Numbered from the stretch's first letter, positions 36,005 to 45,647 are shown. The stretch is DNA of 64,000 nucleotides from Rhodoplanes azumiensis (GCF_042682915.1 NZ_JBHUIW010000027.1:20758-84757), one strand, 5' to 3'. A program made the numbers and translations. Notes: generated from the sequence alone by a model not told the origin.

Positions 36005-37408
36005 TCACGGCTCGCGGTCGGCCGTGTAGCCCATTCTGAATCCGCCCCAGTGCCGGCCTCGCACCGTGATGGGGGCCGAGCAGTCCTTCATCAACACGAA
36101 GATGCCGCCGCCCATGTCGCGCCGATAGGTCTGAAGGAGGAACGGCTTGGTGTTGCGCCCGGCGGCGAGCCCGGTGCGATCGGCGAACATGCGGCGGTTG
36201 CGGCAGTTCGCCGTGTTCCAGGCCGGATCGCCGGGGCGCTGTGGTTGCGAGAACTTCTTGTTGTGGGTCGGCAGATAGCCGTTGCGGTCGACCGCGGCGC
36301 AGAAGACGATCTGAGCGTTCTTGGTCAGCAGCGGCTCCTGCAGCGGCGGCAGCAGCCGGTCGCACAGCGCCGTGAACCGCGTCGTCACCTGTTGCGGATC
36401 GGTGCCCGGCACCGGCACGTAGCTCTCGTCGAACAGATCCGCCATGGTGATCTGATTCTCGTCCAGGGCGCGCTCGAACACGGCCCCGACCTCGCGGGCC
36501 GCCGCGGTGACGAGAGCGACGAAGGCGGTGTCGTCGGTCTCGACGCCGGTCCGAGCCGTGAGCAGCGCCAGCTCCTCGCTGCGCTTCAAGAGGCCGTGGA
36601 CGCGCTGGTCGGCGGTACGCAGATCCGCGGAGGAGCGCGCGACGTTGTCGCTCATCGCCTCGAACGCCGCCTGCAGGGCGTCGCAGCGTCCCTGGATGTC
36701 CTGGTTGGCCTCGACGATCGAGCGCATGTCGCCGCGCATCCGCGTCATCGCGGGCCCGACATGGTCGATCACCTGCCGGATCGCCGCGGTGCCGGCCTGC
36801 ACGGTCGCGGCGCGGCCGACCGTCGCGGCCGACTCGGCCATCAGGTCGCGCGTCTGCGTATCGAGCATGGTGAGCGTCGCGGCGATCTCGGCGGTCGCTT
36901 CCGAGGTCTGCTTGGCGAGCGCCTTCACCTCCTGGGCGACCACGGCGAAGCCCTTGCCGGCCTCGCCGGCGCGCGCCGCCTCGATGGTCGCGTTCAGCGC
37001 CAGAAGATTGGTCTGGCGGGCGATCGCGTCGATGCCGCCGGCCGCCTTGGCGACGCGCTCGAGCGCCGCCCGCAGGCCGTCCAGCTTGCTCTCGAAGCCG
37101 GCCGTGGCGGCAGCGAGCGCGCTGATCTCGGCGAGCGAGGTCGCGACCGACTGGGCCGAGGCGTCCATCTCGGTGCAGGCCGCTTCGATCGTGCGGTCGG
37201 CCGCCGTCGCGGCGGAGCCGATCCGCCGGTTGGAGCTAGTCAGCTCGGTGGCGGCGGCCGAGAGCGTCTTGCACTCGGCGGTCAGGCCCTGCGCCTTGGC
37301 GTCGACGTCGGCGATGTTGCCGGCGACGTCGGCGAGCTCCACCGACAGGACGCCCACGGTCCGGGCGATGGTGCGCACGACCCCGTCGTCCACGGCCGGC
37401 ATGCCCAT
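36005..37408 (-). CDS. Soluble methyl-accepting chemotaxis protein with C-terminal sensor domain
   Basis: This 467-residue protein lacks membrane helices. Residues about 20-250 form the coiled-coil signalling domain with QTNLLALNATIEAARAGEAGKGFAVVAQEVKALAKQT. The C-terminal third (about 290-467) holds a sensor-like domain, PTHNKKFSQPQRPGDP then WNTANCRNRRMFADRTG, YRRDMGG and RGRHWGGFRMGY, found in other cytoplasmic chemoreceptors. The order (signalling first, sensor last) is reversed relative to transmembrane receptors. The ligand is unknown. Two in-frame ATGs, at 37408 and 37402, could start it. Confidence 0.88.
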   Translation of the reverse strand: MGMPAVDDGVVRTIARTVGVLSVELADVAGNIADVDAKAQGLTAECKTLSAAATELTSSNRRIGSAATAADRTIEAACTEMDASAQSVATSLAEISALAAATAGFESKLDGLRAALERVAKAAGGIDAIARQTNLLALNATIEAARAGEAGKGFAVVAQEVKALAKQTSEATAEIAATLTMLDTQTRDLMAESAATVGRAATVQAGTAAIRQVIDHVGPAMTRMRGDMRSIVEANQDIQGRCDALQAAFEAMSDNVARSSADLRTADQRVHGLLKRSEELALLTARTGVETDDTAFVALVTAAAREVGAVFERALDENQITMADLFDESYVPVPGTDPQQVTTRFTALCDRLLPPLQEPLLTKNAQIVFCAAVDRNGYLPTHNKKFSQPQRPGDPAWNTANCRNRRMFADRTGLAAGRNTKPFLLQTYRRDMGGGIFVLMKDCSAPITVRGRHWGGFRMGYTADREP

Positions 37409-37559
37409 GCGGTTCCCCCGAATTAATAGAGCTAAATCGTCGGGTCGGATGCTGCCGCAATTTACCTGCCAAGCGGTTAACCCTGGGTGGGTTATCGGAT
37501 CCCATGCCACCGTGAGTGGCGCATGGTGGGCAGTGCCGGCGATCGAGCCGAGGGCGATG

Positions 37560-38582
37560 CTAACGCTTCTGCCGGGCCCGCAGGGCGGTCTGCAAGAGCG
37601 CCCGGTGGCACAGCGGGTCGGCGAGGTCGGCCTGGCGGCGCACCGCCGTCGCGGTCTCGGCCAGGTCCGTCATCACCTGGGCGAGGCGCGGCGTCGTCCA
37701 CGCGGCCAGCGCCGCCCGCACGGCCGGCTCGCGCCGGAAGAACAGCCCCCGAAATCCCTCGCGTAGCGCGTCCTGCGCCGACCGGCCGGCGTCGATCGCG
37801 AGACGGGTGCGGTGGAGCTGGGCGGCGTGGCGCAGCGCCGTCCCGATCAGCCGGTCCGGATGCGTGCCGGCGGCGCGGGCGCGGGCGAACTCGGCGTCGA
37901 ACACCTGCGGCTTGCCGGCGAACACGGCGTCGATGACGTCGTCGAGCGCCAGCGCCGCGGCGTCGGCGATCACGGCGATCACGTCGTCGACCTCGATGCG
38001 GCCGCGGCCGTGGCCGTAGAGGGCGAGCTTCTTCAGCTCGCCGCGCGAGGCCTGGCGGTCGCCGCCGATCAGCGAGACGAGCAGAACCCTGGCGTCGTCC
38101 GCGATGGTCAGGCCGGCCGCCTTCATCTCCTGGTCGATCAGCCGGGCCAGATCGGCGTCGCCGTCGACATAGCAGGGCAGGGCGACGGCGGTGCGGGCCG
38201 TCTCGCAGGCGAGCCGGATCGCCGCGTCTTTGCGCAGGTCGCCGGCCTCGACGATGATCCGGCAGTCGCGCGGCGGGTCGGCCGCGAGCGCCTCCACGGC
38301 GGGGGCGAGATTGCTCCGCCCCGCCTTGATCCACACGGCCCGCCGCCCGCCGAACAGCGGCACTGTATGGGCCTCCTCGGCGATGCGGCCGGGCTCGACG
38401 GCGTCGCCGTCGAGCCGCACCAGAGCGAAGGGGTCGTTCGGGTCGTCGACCGAGGCCTTGATCAGCGCCTCGACCCGCTCGCGCACCAAGCCTGCATCCG
38501 GTCCGTAGACGAGTGCGATCGGCCGCCCGGCGTCCGGCCGGCTCACATAGGCGTCGATCTCGGAGCCCTTGAGGGCGGTCAT
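37560..38582 (-). CDS. holA: DNA polymerase III delta subunit
   Basis: The 340-residue clamp-loader subunit has the HolA N-terminal domain (IDAYVSRPDAGRPIALVYGPDAGLVRERVEALI), a middle region with VWIKAGRSNLAPAVEALAA, and the C-terminal collar helices (IGTALRHAAQLHRTRLAIDAG, ALLQTALRARQ). It opens the beta clamp at the fork. It is the last gene of the conserved leuS-lptE-holA run reading leftward; a repeat of about 150 bp separates it from lptE, so readthrough may be modest. Confidence 0.92.
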   Translation of the reverse strand: MTALKGSEIDAYVSRPDAGRPIALVYGPDAGLVRERVEALIKASVDDPNDPFALVRLDGDAVEPGRIAEEAHTVPLFGGRRAVWIKAGRSNLAPAVEALAADPPRDCRIIVEAGDLRKDAAIRLACETARTAVALPCYVDGDADLARLIDQEMKAAGLTIADDARVLLVSLIGGDRQASRGELKKLALYGHGRGRIEVDDVIAVIADAAALALDDVIDAVFAGKPQVFDAEFARARAAGTHPDRLIGTALRHAAQLHRTRLAIDAGRSAQDALREGFRGLFFRREPAVRAALAAWTTPRLAQVMTDLAETATAVRRQADLADPLCHRALLQTALRARQKR

Positions 38583-38592
38583 GGGAGGACGT

Positions 38593-38725
38593 GTCTCGCT
38601 GGCCGGTCCAGAATCGGGCGACAGTCTGCCCCGTCACGCCCGCGCTCGCCGTGGGGATCCACGTCTCGATCCACGGCGGGGAAGCAAGACGTGGCTGGCC
38701 GGGACGAGCCCGGCCGTGACCGGAA
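38593..38725. repeat. Dispersed intergenic repeat (CCGGGACGAGCCCGG type)
   Basis: The spacer between lptE and holA contains GGATCCACG, ATCCACGGCGGGGAAG and a hairpin GGCCGGGACGAGCCCGGCC followed by GTGACCGG, a typical rhizobial extragenic palindrome. A related copy is at 63873-63950. Confidence 0.55.
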
Positions 38726-38729
38726 TGGA

Positions 38730-39266
38730 TCAGGTTCCGGCGACGAAATAGGACGCGAGGCGCGACCGGATCGTCTCGGCGATGACGGTGGCGGCACGGT
38801 TCTCCGCGTCGCGCAGGGCGCGCTGCCGGGCGAATCGCTGCTGCTGGCCCGGGATGTCATAGGACACGCGGCTCTGCGCCACGTCGGTCACCACCGGCTT
38901 GCCGGTGTTCAGGTCGACCAGCGTGTAGTACGCCGCGATGCCGAAATTCTCGACGTCCGGTCGCGCCGTCTCGACGTCGACGATGACGGAGACGCGGGTG
39001 GTCTGGAACCGGATGTCGAGCCGGTGGGTGGGCGGGGCCGGGTTTCCGCCGGACAGCATGAAGACGAGCTGGTTGCGCAGGTCGACGGCGATCCGCGACT
39101 GCGGCGTGCCGTTCGGCGCCGGAATCTGGGTGATGTCGATCTGGGCCAGCGAGGCGGCCAGCGACGGGCCGCCGTCGAGGGTTCGGGTGCCGTAGAGCGG
39201 CTGGAAGCAGCCGGCGAGCGGCACGGCGAGCGCCAGCACGGCCGCGCCGCGCAGGGCGAGCCGCAT
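38730..39266 (-). CDS. lptE: LPS-assembly lipoprotein LptE
   Basis: The 178-residue lipoprotein has a signal peptide with lipobox PLAGC (VLALAVPLAGCFQPLYG) and a small alpha/beta domain (IAVDLRNQLVFMLSGG, ENRAATVIAETIRSRLASYF). LptE plugs the LptD barrel and completes LPS delivery to the outer leaflet. The position between leuS and holA is the conserved place of this gene. The start ATG at 39266 gives a standard signal peptide; a start at 39338 would overlap the leuS end by 14 bp. Confidence 0.88.
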   Translation of the reverse strand: MRLALRGAAVLALAVPLAGCFQPLYGTRTLDGGPSLAASLAQIDITQIPAPNGTPQSRIAVDLRNQLVFMLSGGNPAPPTHRLDIRFQTTRVSVIVDVETARPDVENFGIAAYYTLVDLNTGKPVVTDVAQSRVSYDIPGQQQRFARQRALRDAENRAATVIAETIRSRLASYFVAGT

Positions 39267-39324
39267 CACGCGCCGCCGGTCCGGCGTCGCAACGCCCTGG
39301 TCGGTGCCGAAAAGTCCCGTCCGA

Positions 39325-41952
39325 TCAAGCCACCACATTCACGATCCTGTGCGGGACGACGATGACTTTTTTGGGAGCCGCGCCCCCGAGCGCCTTTTGT
39401 ACCGCGTCCAGAGCCAGAACGGCAGCCTCCACGTCCGCTTTTCCGGCCGTGCGTGGCACCGTTACATCACCTCGCTTCTTGCCGTTGATCTGGACCGGCA
39501 GCGTGACCGTGTCCTCGACCAGCAGATCCGCCTCGACCTCGGGCCACGGCGCCTCGCAGACGAGCCTGTCGTGGCCGAGCGCCGCCCAGCATTCCTCGGC
39601 GAGGTGCGGCATCATCGGGTGGAAGAGCTGGACCAGGATTTCGGCCGCCTCGCGCACCGCCCAGCGATAATCGGCCGGCGGCTCGGCCCCGGCGGCGCCG
39701 AGCGCGGTCTGGAACGCGTTGGCGAGCTCGTAGATGTGGGCGACGCAGCGGTTGAAGCGCAGTTTTTCGATATCCTCGGAGACCCGCGACAACGCCAGAT
39801 GCGCCGCCTTGCGGAGCGCCACGGCGGCTTCGCCGAACATCGCGGGGCGCGGCAGGTCGCGCTCGGCCGCCACCGCCGCGGCGTCGCCGATCAGCCGCCA
39901 CAGGCGCTGGACGAAGCGGGCGGCGCCCTGCGCGCCCTCCTCGGTCCAGATGACGTCGCGCTCGGGCGGCGAGTCGGACAGCATGAACCAGCGCGCCGTG
40001 TCGGCCCCGTAGGATCCGATGATCTCGTCGGGATCGACGGTGTTGCGCTTCGACTTCGACATTTTCTCGATGGGTCCGATCTCGACGGGCACGTCGGTGC
40101 CGGTCAGGACCGCGCGGCGTGCCTCCCCCATGCCGTCGATCGTCACCTCGGCCGGCGACGCGAACGTGCCGTCCGGCTTCCTGTAGGTCTCGTGCACCAC
40201 CATGCCCTGCGTGAACAGGCCGGCGAACGGCTCGTCGAGCCCGGCATGGCCGGTCGCCTTCATGGCGCGGGTGAAGAAGCGCGAGTAGAGGAGGTGCAGG
40301 ATCGCGTGCTCGATGCCGCCGATATACTGGTCGACCGGCAGCCAGGAGTCGACCGCTGCCCGATCGGTCGGCGCCTCGCCGATCCACGGGTCGGTGAAGC
40401 GCGCGAAGTACCACGACGAGTCGACGAACGTGTCCATCGTGTCGGTCTCGCGCGTCGCCTTGGCGCCGCATTGCGGGCAGGCGACGTGCTTCCAGGTCGG
40501 GTGGCGGTCGAGCGGGTTGCCGGGCCGGTCGAACGTGATGTCGTCCGGCAGCGTCACCGGCAGATCGGCGATCGGCACCGGCACGGTGCCGCAGCGCTCG
40601 CAGTGGATCACCGGGATCGGGCAGCCCCAGTAGCGCTGGCGCGAGATGCCCCAGTCGCGCAGCCGGTACATCACCTCGCGGCGGCCGACCGGGGCATTGC
40701 CGCGGATCTCCTTCTCCAGCCGGCTCGCCACCTCGGCCTGAGCCTGCGCGAACGTCATGCCGTCGAGAAAGCGCGAGTTGATCATCCGACCGTCGCCCAC
40801 ATAGGCCGTGTCGGTGATCACGAAGGTCGCCGGATCCTGGCCCTCGGGGCACACCACCGGCGTATTGCCGAGCCCGTACTTGTTGACGAAGTCGAGGTCG
40901 CGCTGGTCGTGCGCCGGGCAGCCGAAGATGGCGCCGGTGCCGTACTCCATCAGCACGAAGTTCGCCACGTAGACCGGGAGCGTCCAGGTCGGGTCGAACG
41001 GGTGGATGGCCCGGATGCCGGTGTCGAAGCCGAGCTTTTCCGCTTTGTCGATCGCTTCTTGCGCGGTCCCGATGCGCTTCGCCTCGGCGATGAAGGCGGC
41101 GAGCGCCGGGTTCTTCTCCGCCGCGGCCTTGGCGAGCGGATGGTCCGGCGACAGGCCCATGAACTTGGCGCCGAACAGCGTGTCGTGCCGGGTCGTGAAG
41201 ATCTCGAGCTCGGTCTCGCCGGACGGAGTCGTCGTCGGATCCAGCGCGAAGCGCACATGCATGCCCTCGGACCGGCCGATCCAGTTCTTCTGCATCAGCC
41301 GGACTTTTTCCGGCCAGCGGTCGAGGCCGTCCAGCGCGGTCAGCAGTTCTTCCGAGAACTTGGTGATCTTGAAGAACCACTGGGTCAGCTCGCGCTGCTC
41401 GACGAGCGCGCCCGAGCGCCAGCCGCGGCCGTCGATCACCTGCTCGTTGGCCAATACGGTCTGGTCGACCGGATCCCAGTTCACCTTCGACTGCTTGCGC
41501 TCGACCAGGCCCGCCTTCAGCAGGTCGAGGAACATGCGCTGCTGGTGCTTGTAGTAGGTGGGATCGCAGGTCGCGATCTCGCGATCCCAGTCGAGCGACA
41601 GGCCCATCGACTTGAGCTGCGCCTTCATGGTCGCGATGTTGGCGTAGGTCCACTCCCGCGGATGGACCTTGTTGGCCATGGCGGCGTTCTCGGCCGGCAT
41701 GCCGAAGGCGTCCCAGCCCATCGGGTGGAGCACCTTGAACCCCTTGGCGCGCTTGTAGCGGGCCACCACGTCGCCCATCGTGTAGTTGCGCACATGCCCC
41801 ATGTGGATGCGCCCCGACGGGTAGGGGAACATCTCGAGCACATAGTATTTCGGCCGCGGGTCGTCGTTCCGGGTCGCGAAGATGTCGCGCTCGTCCCACA
41901 CGGTCTGCCAGCGCGGCTCGGCGACGCGGGCGTTATAGCGTTCTGCAGTCAT
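39325..41952 (-). CDS. leuS: Leucyl-tRNA synthetase
   Basis: This 875-residue class I synthetase has the HIGH-type motif in PYPSGRIHMGHVRNYTMGDVVARYKR, the editing domain with the conserved TTRHDTLFGAKFMGLSPDHP, a CP1 region with zinc-type Cys pairs (HCERCGTVPV, ACPQCGAKATRETDTMDTFVDSSWYF), KMSKSKRN and the anticodon-binding domain. It charges tRNA-Leu and hydrolyses mischarged norvaline or isoleucine. It heads the leuS-lptE-holA run. Confidence 0.97.
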   Translation of the reverse strand: MTAERYNARVAEPRWQTVWDERDIFATRNDDPRPKYYVLEMFPYPSGRIHMGHVRNYTMGDVVARYKRAKGFKVLHPMGWDAFGMPAENAAMANKVHPREWTYANIATMKAQLKSMGLSLDWDREIATCDPTYYKHQQRMFLDLLKAGLVERKQSKVNWDPVDQTVLANEQVIDGRGWRSGALVEQRELTQWFFKITKFSEELLTALDGLDRWPEKVRLMQKNWIGRSEGMHVRFALDPTTTPSGETELEIFTTRHDTLFGAKFMGLSPDHPLAKAAAEKNPALAAFIAEAKRIGTAQEAIDKAEKLGFDTGIRAIHPFDPTWTLPVYVANFVLMEYGTGAIFGCPAHDQRDLDFVNKYGLGNTPVVCPEGQDPATFVITDTAYVGDGRMINSRFLDGMTFAQAQAEVASRLEKEIRGNAPVGRREVMYRLRDWGISRQRYWGCPIPVIHCERCGTVPVPIADLPVTLPDDITFDRPGNPLDRHPTWKHVACPQCGAKATRETDTMDTFVDSSWYFARFTDPWIGEAPTDRAAVDSWLPVDQYIGGIEHAILHLLYSRFFTRAMKATGHAGLDEPFAGLFTQGMVVHETYRKPDGTFASPAEVTIDGMGEARRAVLTGTDVPVEIGPIEKMSKSKRNTVDPDEIIGSYGADTARWFMLSDSPPERDVIWTEEGAQGAARFVQRLWRLIGDAAAVAAERDLPRPAMFGEAAVALRKAAHLALSRVSEDIEKLRFNRCVAHIYELANAFQTALGAAGAEPPADYRWAVREAAEILVQLFHPMMPHLAEECWAALGHDRLVCEAPWPEVEADLLVEDTVTLPVQINGKKRGDVTVPRTAGKADVEAAVLALDAVQKALGGAAPKKVIVVPHRIVNVVA

Positions 41953-42102
41953 GAGATTCGGCTCGCTCTCGCGAAGATGTCCGGCCCGTTGGACATCATT
42001 GCGCGGCCCGGGTCAACGCTCACGGGCCGCTGCCGGCGCGCGCCGGGGGTTCCGCAGACGCGGGCCGGGCGAACGGCGCGAGAGGGCCGGGCGTTCGCCG
42101 CC

Positions 42103-43791
42103 TCACCCCGCCTCGGCGAGCGGGGGATCGTCGCGGCGGACGTCGCTGTCGACCACGGTGGTGTTGCGGCCGCGGCGCTTGGCGGCGTAGAGGGCCGTGT
42201 CGGCCGCCTCGATCAGATCCTGCGGGCGGCTGTCCGGGCTCGGCACATGGGCCGCGACGCCGACGCTGACCGTGATGTGGCCGGCCGGCGCCCCCTCGTT
42301 GCGGATCCGCAAGGCGAGCACGGCCAGGCGCAGGCGCTCGGCGAGGTCGACGGCGCGGTCGAGCCCGCTGTCGGCCAGCAGCAGCACGAACTCCTCGCCG
42401 CCCCAGCGGGCGACGAAATCGGTCTCGGCGTCGGCGACCGACGCCAAGACCCGGCCGATCTGGCGCAGGCAGGCGTCGCCCTGGACGTGGCCGTAGCCGT
42501 CGTTGAACAGCTTGAAATGATCGACGTCGATCATCAGGAGGCCGAGCGGCCGGCCAGCCTCGCCGGCCCGCGTCCATTCGGTGGCCAGGCGGGCGTCGAA
42601 GCTGCGGCGATTGGCGAGGCCCGAGAGCGGGTCGATCGAGGCGAGCTCCTCCAAATGGGCGTTGGCGGCGCGCAGCTCGCGTTCGCGTGCCGCGAGTCGG
42701 CCCGCCATGTCGGACAGCGCCGTGGCGAGCGGGGCGAATTCGGGCGCCCAGGCGCCGGGGTCGGTGCGGACCTTGAGGTCGCCCTGGCCGATCCGGGTCG
42801 CCGTGCGGGCGAGCGAGCGGATCGGTTCGACGATCAGATGCTCGCTGATCAGCCAGGCGGCGATCACGGTGATCAGGCCGAAGAAGGCGAGATGCAGATA
42901 GGCGAGCCCGGACTCGCGCTCGATCTTGCCCACCACCTCGCGTTCCGAGTAGCCGATCACGATGCGGGCGTCGGTGCCGGGCAGGCTGGTGTAGCCGAAG
43001 ATCCGCCGCACGCCGTCGAAGCCCTCGAGCGTCGCGGTGCCGTCGGGCGCCGCCTGCACGGTCTTGACCAGCGGGTGGTCGCCGAAGCGGCGGCCGACGA
43101 GCCGCTCGCGGCTCTGCACCCCGGCCAGAACCGTGCCCTTGCCGTCGATCAGATAGGCGGCCATCCCGACCCGGCTCTCGACGCCCTGGCCGAGCCGGCC
43201 GAGCCAGTGCAGGTCGACCGGCGCCAGCAGCACCTCGACCTCGTCGCTCCCCGGCCGCACGATCGGGAACGCCATCAGCACGGTCGACTTCTCGTAGGAT
43301 CGCTCGAGCAGGTAGTCGCTGAGGACGTAATGGCGGGTGCGCTGCACGTCGCGGATATAGTCGCGATCGGAGAGGTCGAGCCCGATCACCTGGCGCCGCG
43401 TCGAGCAGGTGATCCGCCCGTCGGCGCCGACCACCGAGAGGCTGGCGATCCACGGGGCTTCACCGGCGAAGCCCCACAGGAAGCCCGCGCAGTCGGCCGC
43501 GCTGCCGGCCGTGCCGGCGGCGCTCGCGATATAGGCACGGGCGACCACCTGCATCAGGGCGCGGGCGGCCTCGATGGTCTCGGCCTGGGCGTCCCGCGCC
43601 CGCCGGGCCACCGTGACGACCTCGGCATAGGCCGCCTGGGTGCGCTCGACGCGGCTCGATTCGGTCAGGTGGACGCGGTCGATGATCAGCGGGGCGACCG
43701 CCAGCAGGGCGAGCAGGATCAGGCGCGCCCGAATGCTGAGGCGCCACGCCCTGCGGCGACGTGTGGCGGATGGCCGATTCAGGAGGCTCAT
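42103..43791 (-). CDS. Membrane diguanylate cyclase with dCache sensor
   Basis: The 562-residue protein has an N-terminal membrane helix (LSIRARLILLALLAVAPLII), a periplasmic dCache-type domain of about 230 residues (CSTRRQVIGLDLSDRDYIRDVQRT, KGTVLAGVQSRERLVGRRFGDHPL), a second helix (YLHLAFFGLITVIAAWLISEHL), HAMP (PIRSLARTATRIGQGDLKVR) and a GGDEF domain with the active-site loop RWGGEEF. It would make cyclic di-GMP in response to an external signal. The usual inhibitory RxxD before the loop reads AETD, so product inhibition at the I-site is probably absent. Confidence 0.9.
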   Translation of the reverse strand: MSLLNRPSATRRRRAWRLSIRARLILLALLAVAPLIIDRVHLTESSRVERTQAAYAEVVTVARRARDAQAETIEAARALMQVVARAYIASAAGTAGSAADCAGFLWGFAGEAPWIASLSVVGADGRITCSTRRQVIGLDLSDRDYIRDVQRTRHYVLSDYLLERSYEKSTVLMAFPIVRPGSDEVEVLLAPVDLHWLGRLGQGVESRVGMAAYLIDGKGTVLAGVQSRERLVGRRFGDHPLVKTVQAAPDGTATLEGFDGVRRIFGYTSLPGTDARIVIGYSEREVVGKIERESGLAYLHLAFFGLITVIAAWLISEHLIVEPIRSLARTATRIGQGDLKVRTDPGAWAPEFAPLATALSDMAGRLAARERELRAANAHLEELASIDPLSGLANRRSFDARLATEWTRAGEAGRPLGLLMIDVDHFKLFNDGYGHVQGDACLRQIGRVLASVADAETDFVARWGGEEFVLLLADSGLDRAVDLAERLRLAVLALRIRNEGAPAGHITVSVGVAAHVPSPDSRPQDLIEAADTALYAAKRRGRNTTVVDSDVRRDDPPLAEAG

Positions 43792-43880
43792 GCGACTCGT
43801 CCCCGTTCCCCGCAAAAAATGCTAACCGGGCGGGGTGAAAGTCGCCTTCACCGGGTCGCTAAAATTCGAGTCGTCTGGTC

Positions 43881-44612
43881 ATGATTCCGTCCGAGCCCCG
43901 CACTCCCGGCCCGATCGAGGCCGCATCGACCGCCGCCGACCGGCTCGCCGTCGTGCAGGCCGGGGTCGCCGCCGCCTGCCGGGAGGCCGGCCGCGACGCC
44001 GCCACCGTCACCCTGGTCGCGGTCAGCAAGACGTTCCCGGCCGAGGCGATCGAGCCGGTGATCGCCGCCGGCCAGCGGGTGTTCGGCGAGAACCGGGTCC
44101 AGGAGGCGAAGGCCAAGTGGCCGGCGCTGCGGGAGCGGCATCCGGGCGTCGCGCTCCACATGATCGGGCCGCTGCAGTCGAACAAGGCGCGGGAGGCGGT
44201 GGCGTTGTTCGACGCGATCCATGGGCTCGACCGGCCGAGCCTCGCGGCGGCGCTCGCCAAGGAGGTGCAGCGCGCCGGCCGCCAGCCGCTCTTGTTCGTC
44301 GAGGTCAACACCGGGGCCGAGCCGCAGAAGGCCGGCGTGCTGCCCGAGGAGGCCGACGCCTTCGTCGCGGCCTGCCGCGACATCTACGGGCTGACGATCG
44401 GCGGGCTGATGTGCATCCCCCCATTCGACGAGGCGCCGGCGCCGCATTTCGCCCTGACGCAGAAGATCGCCCGCCGCAACGGGCTCGAGCTCCTGTCGAT
44501 GGGGATGAGCGACGACTACGACGTGGCGATCCGGTTCGGCGCCACCCATGTGCGGGTCGGCACCGCGATCTTCGGCCACCGCCCGAAGCTCGACGCCGGC
44601 GGGCCGGGGTGA
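43881..44612 (+). CDS. YggS-family PLP-binding homeostasis protein
   Basis: This 243-residue protein has LVAVSKTFPAEAIEPVIAAGQRVFGENRVQEAKAKW with the PLP-binding Lys in VSKT, HMIGPLQSNKAREAV, LFVEVNTGAEPQKAGV, LEELLSMGMSDDYD-like LLSMGMSDDYDVAIRFGATHVRVGTAIFG. It binds PLP as an alanine-racemase-like TIM barrel without catalysis and maintains PLP and amino-acid homeostasis. It is divergent from the diguanylate cyclase gene, about 90 bp apart. Confidence 0.94.
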   Translation: MIPSEPRTPGPIEAASTAADRLAVVQAGVAAACREAGRDAATVTLVAVSKTFPAEAIEPVIAAGQRVFGENRVQEAKAKWPALRERHPGVALHMIGPLQSNKAREAVALFDAIHGLDRPSLAAALAKEVQRAGRQPLLFVEVNTGAEPQKAGVLPEEADAFVAACRDIYGLTIGGLMCIPPFDEAPAPHFALTQKIARRNGLELLSMGMSDDYDVAIRFGATHVRVGTAIFGHRPKLDAGGPG

Positions 44613-44653
44613 GCCGGGCGATCGCTCCGGCATCGCGGTCGACGCCCGGTGGC

Positions 44654-44827
44654 TCAGGTCCGGCGGCCCGACCCGTCGCGCGCCGAGGCGTCGGACCTGC
44701 GGCCCTGGGGTGGTGGATCGTCGCGCCGCACAGCACGCAGCTCTCTGGTCGCGAACCACGCCACCGCGCCGAGGGCCAGCACGAGCTCGATCAGCGCCAG
44801 GGTGCTCGGATCGCCGGTCGCGTCCAT
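44654..44827 (-). CDS. Small single-helix membrane protein
   Basis: This 57-residue open frame starts at ATG 44827 and encodes one hydrophobic helix (LALIELVLALGAVAWFATREL) followed by RAVRRDDPPPQG and a charged tail. The pattern of one helix, an RExRAVRRD-like junction and a basic tail resembles small uncharacterised membrane proteins found in rhizobia. It lies convergent to the YggS gene and downstream of the next membrane protein on the same strand. The function is unknown. Confidence 0.55.
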   Translation of the reverse strand: MDATGDPSTLALIELVLALGAVAWFATRELRAVRRDDPPPQGRRSDASARDGSGRRT

Positions 44828-44856
44828 GCGGGATCGTTGCCTGTCCGGACCGCGCG

Positions 44857-45327
44857 TCAGCCGGCCTCGCGCGCCGCCCGGCCGGCATCCGGCGTCGTCC
44901 CCGCGCCGGCTGCGCCGACCGCCGCCTCGGCCGGGCGGTCGATCCCACCGCCGGCGGGCGCCGCGGTGGCGGCCTCCGCCCTGACGATGTCGCTCATCCG
45001 ATAGGTGACGCGACGGCTCATCCAGATCCCGTAGGCCGCGAGCGCCGCGAGGACGCCGCCGAGATCGAGCAGCGAGAGCGACTCGTCTCCGCCCGGCAAG
45101 ACGAACATCACCACGATCATGGCCGCCGTCACGGTGAGGAAGACCAGGATCAGGGGTCGGATGCCCTCGCCGACGGCGGCGATCGAGAAGGCTTCCGGCG
45201 GGACCGATGCGATGCCGCGGGCTTCGGCGGCCATGCGGGCGGCGAGGACGCGCCGCTTGTGAAGCACCCCCGACACGACGAACGCCGCCGCTGCGGCGAA
45301 CATGACGATGCCGATCCAGTATCGCAT
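44857..45327 (-). CDS. Hypothetical three-helix membrane protein
   Basis: The 156-residue protein has three predicted membrane helices (YWIGIVMFAAAAAFVVSGVL at the start, LILVFLTVTAAMIVVMFVL and LGGVLAALAAYGIWM) and a disordered Ala/Gly-rich tail. Its ATG at 45327 is preceded by GGGAG. No family is recognised. It is followed at 29 bp by the small single-helix gene, with which it may form an operon. Confidence 0.6.
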   Translation of the reverse strand: MRYWIGIVMFAAAAAFVVSGVLHKRRVLAARMAAEARGIASVPPEAFSIAAVGEGIRPLILVFLTVTAAMIVVMFVLPGGDESLSLLDLGGVLAALAAYGIWMSRRVTYRMSDIVRAEAATAAPAGGGIDRPAEAAVGAAGAGTTPDAGRAAREAG

Positions 45328-45647
45328 GCTGGGCTCCCGCTCTCGAACCCGGGGGTCCGACGACCGCAGCACGCGGCCTCGCCGAGCGCAAGTCTCTTGC
45401 GCGCCCGATCCGGCCGCCGGTCGGCCGGGCGCCGCGCGGGCGGCGCGGCCGATCACGATCGTCCCGCCAGGGCCGGAGGAGGAGACGTTCGGTCTGCGCG
45501 CTCTCCCTGATTGTTTTTGTTTTTTCCAGTTCTAGCATCGAGACCGCGGGGGTCGCCTCCGCTGTGTCCGGCACGACAAACCCCCGCCCGTCCGGATCCT
45601 CGACCGACAGCGCTGGCGTGTCACAACGTTGGACAGAGGAGAGGAAC

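Noticed and set aside
39304..43884. A very long open frame (about 1500 codons) on the plus strand across leuS and the diguanylate cyclase
   Set aside because: It lies antisense to two well-identified genes, has no recognisable domain and its composition is that expected of a GC-rich shadow frame.
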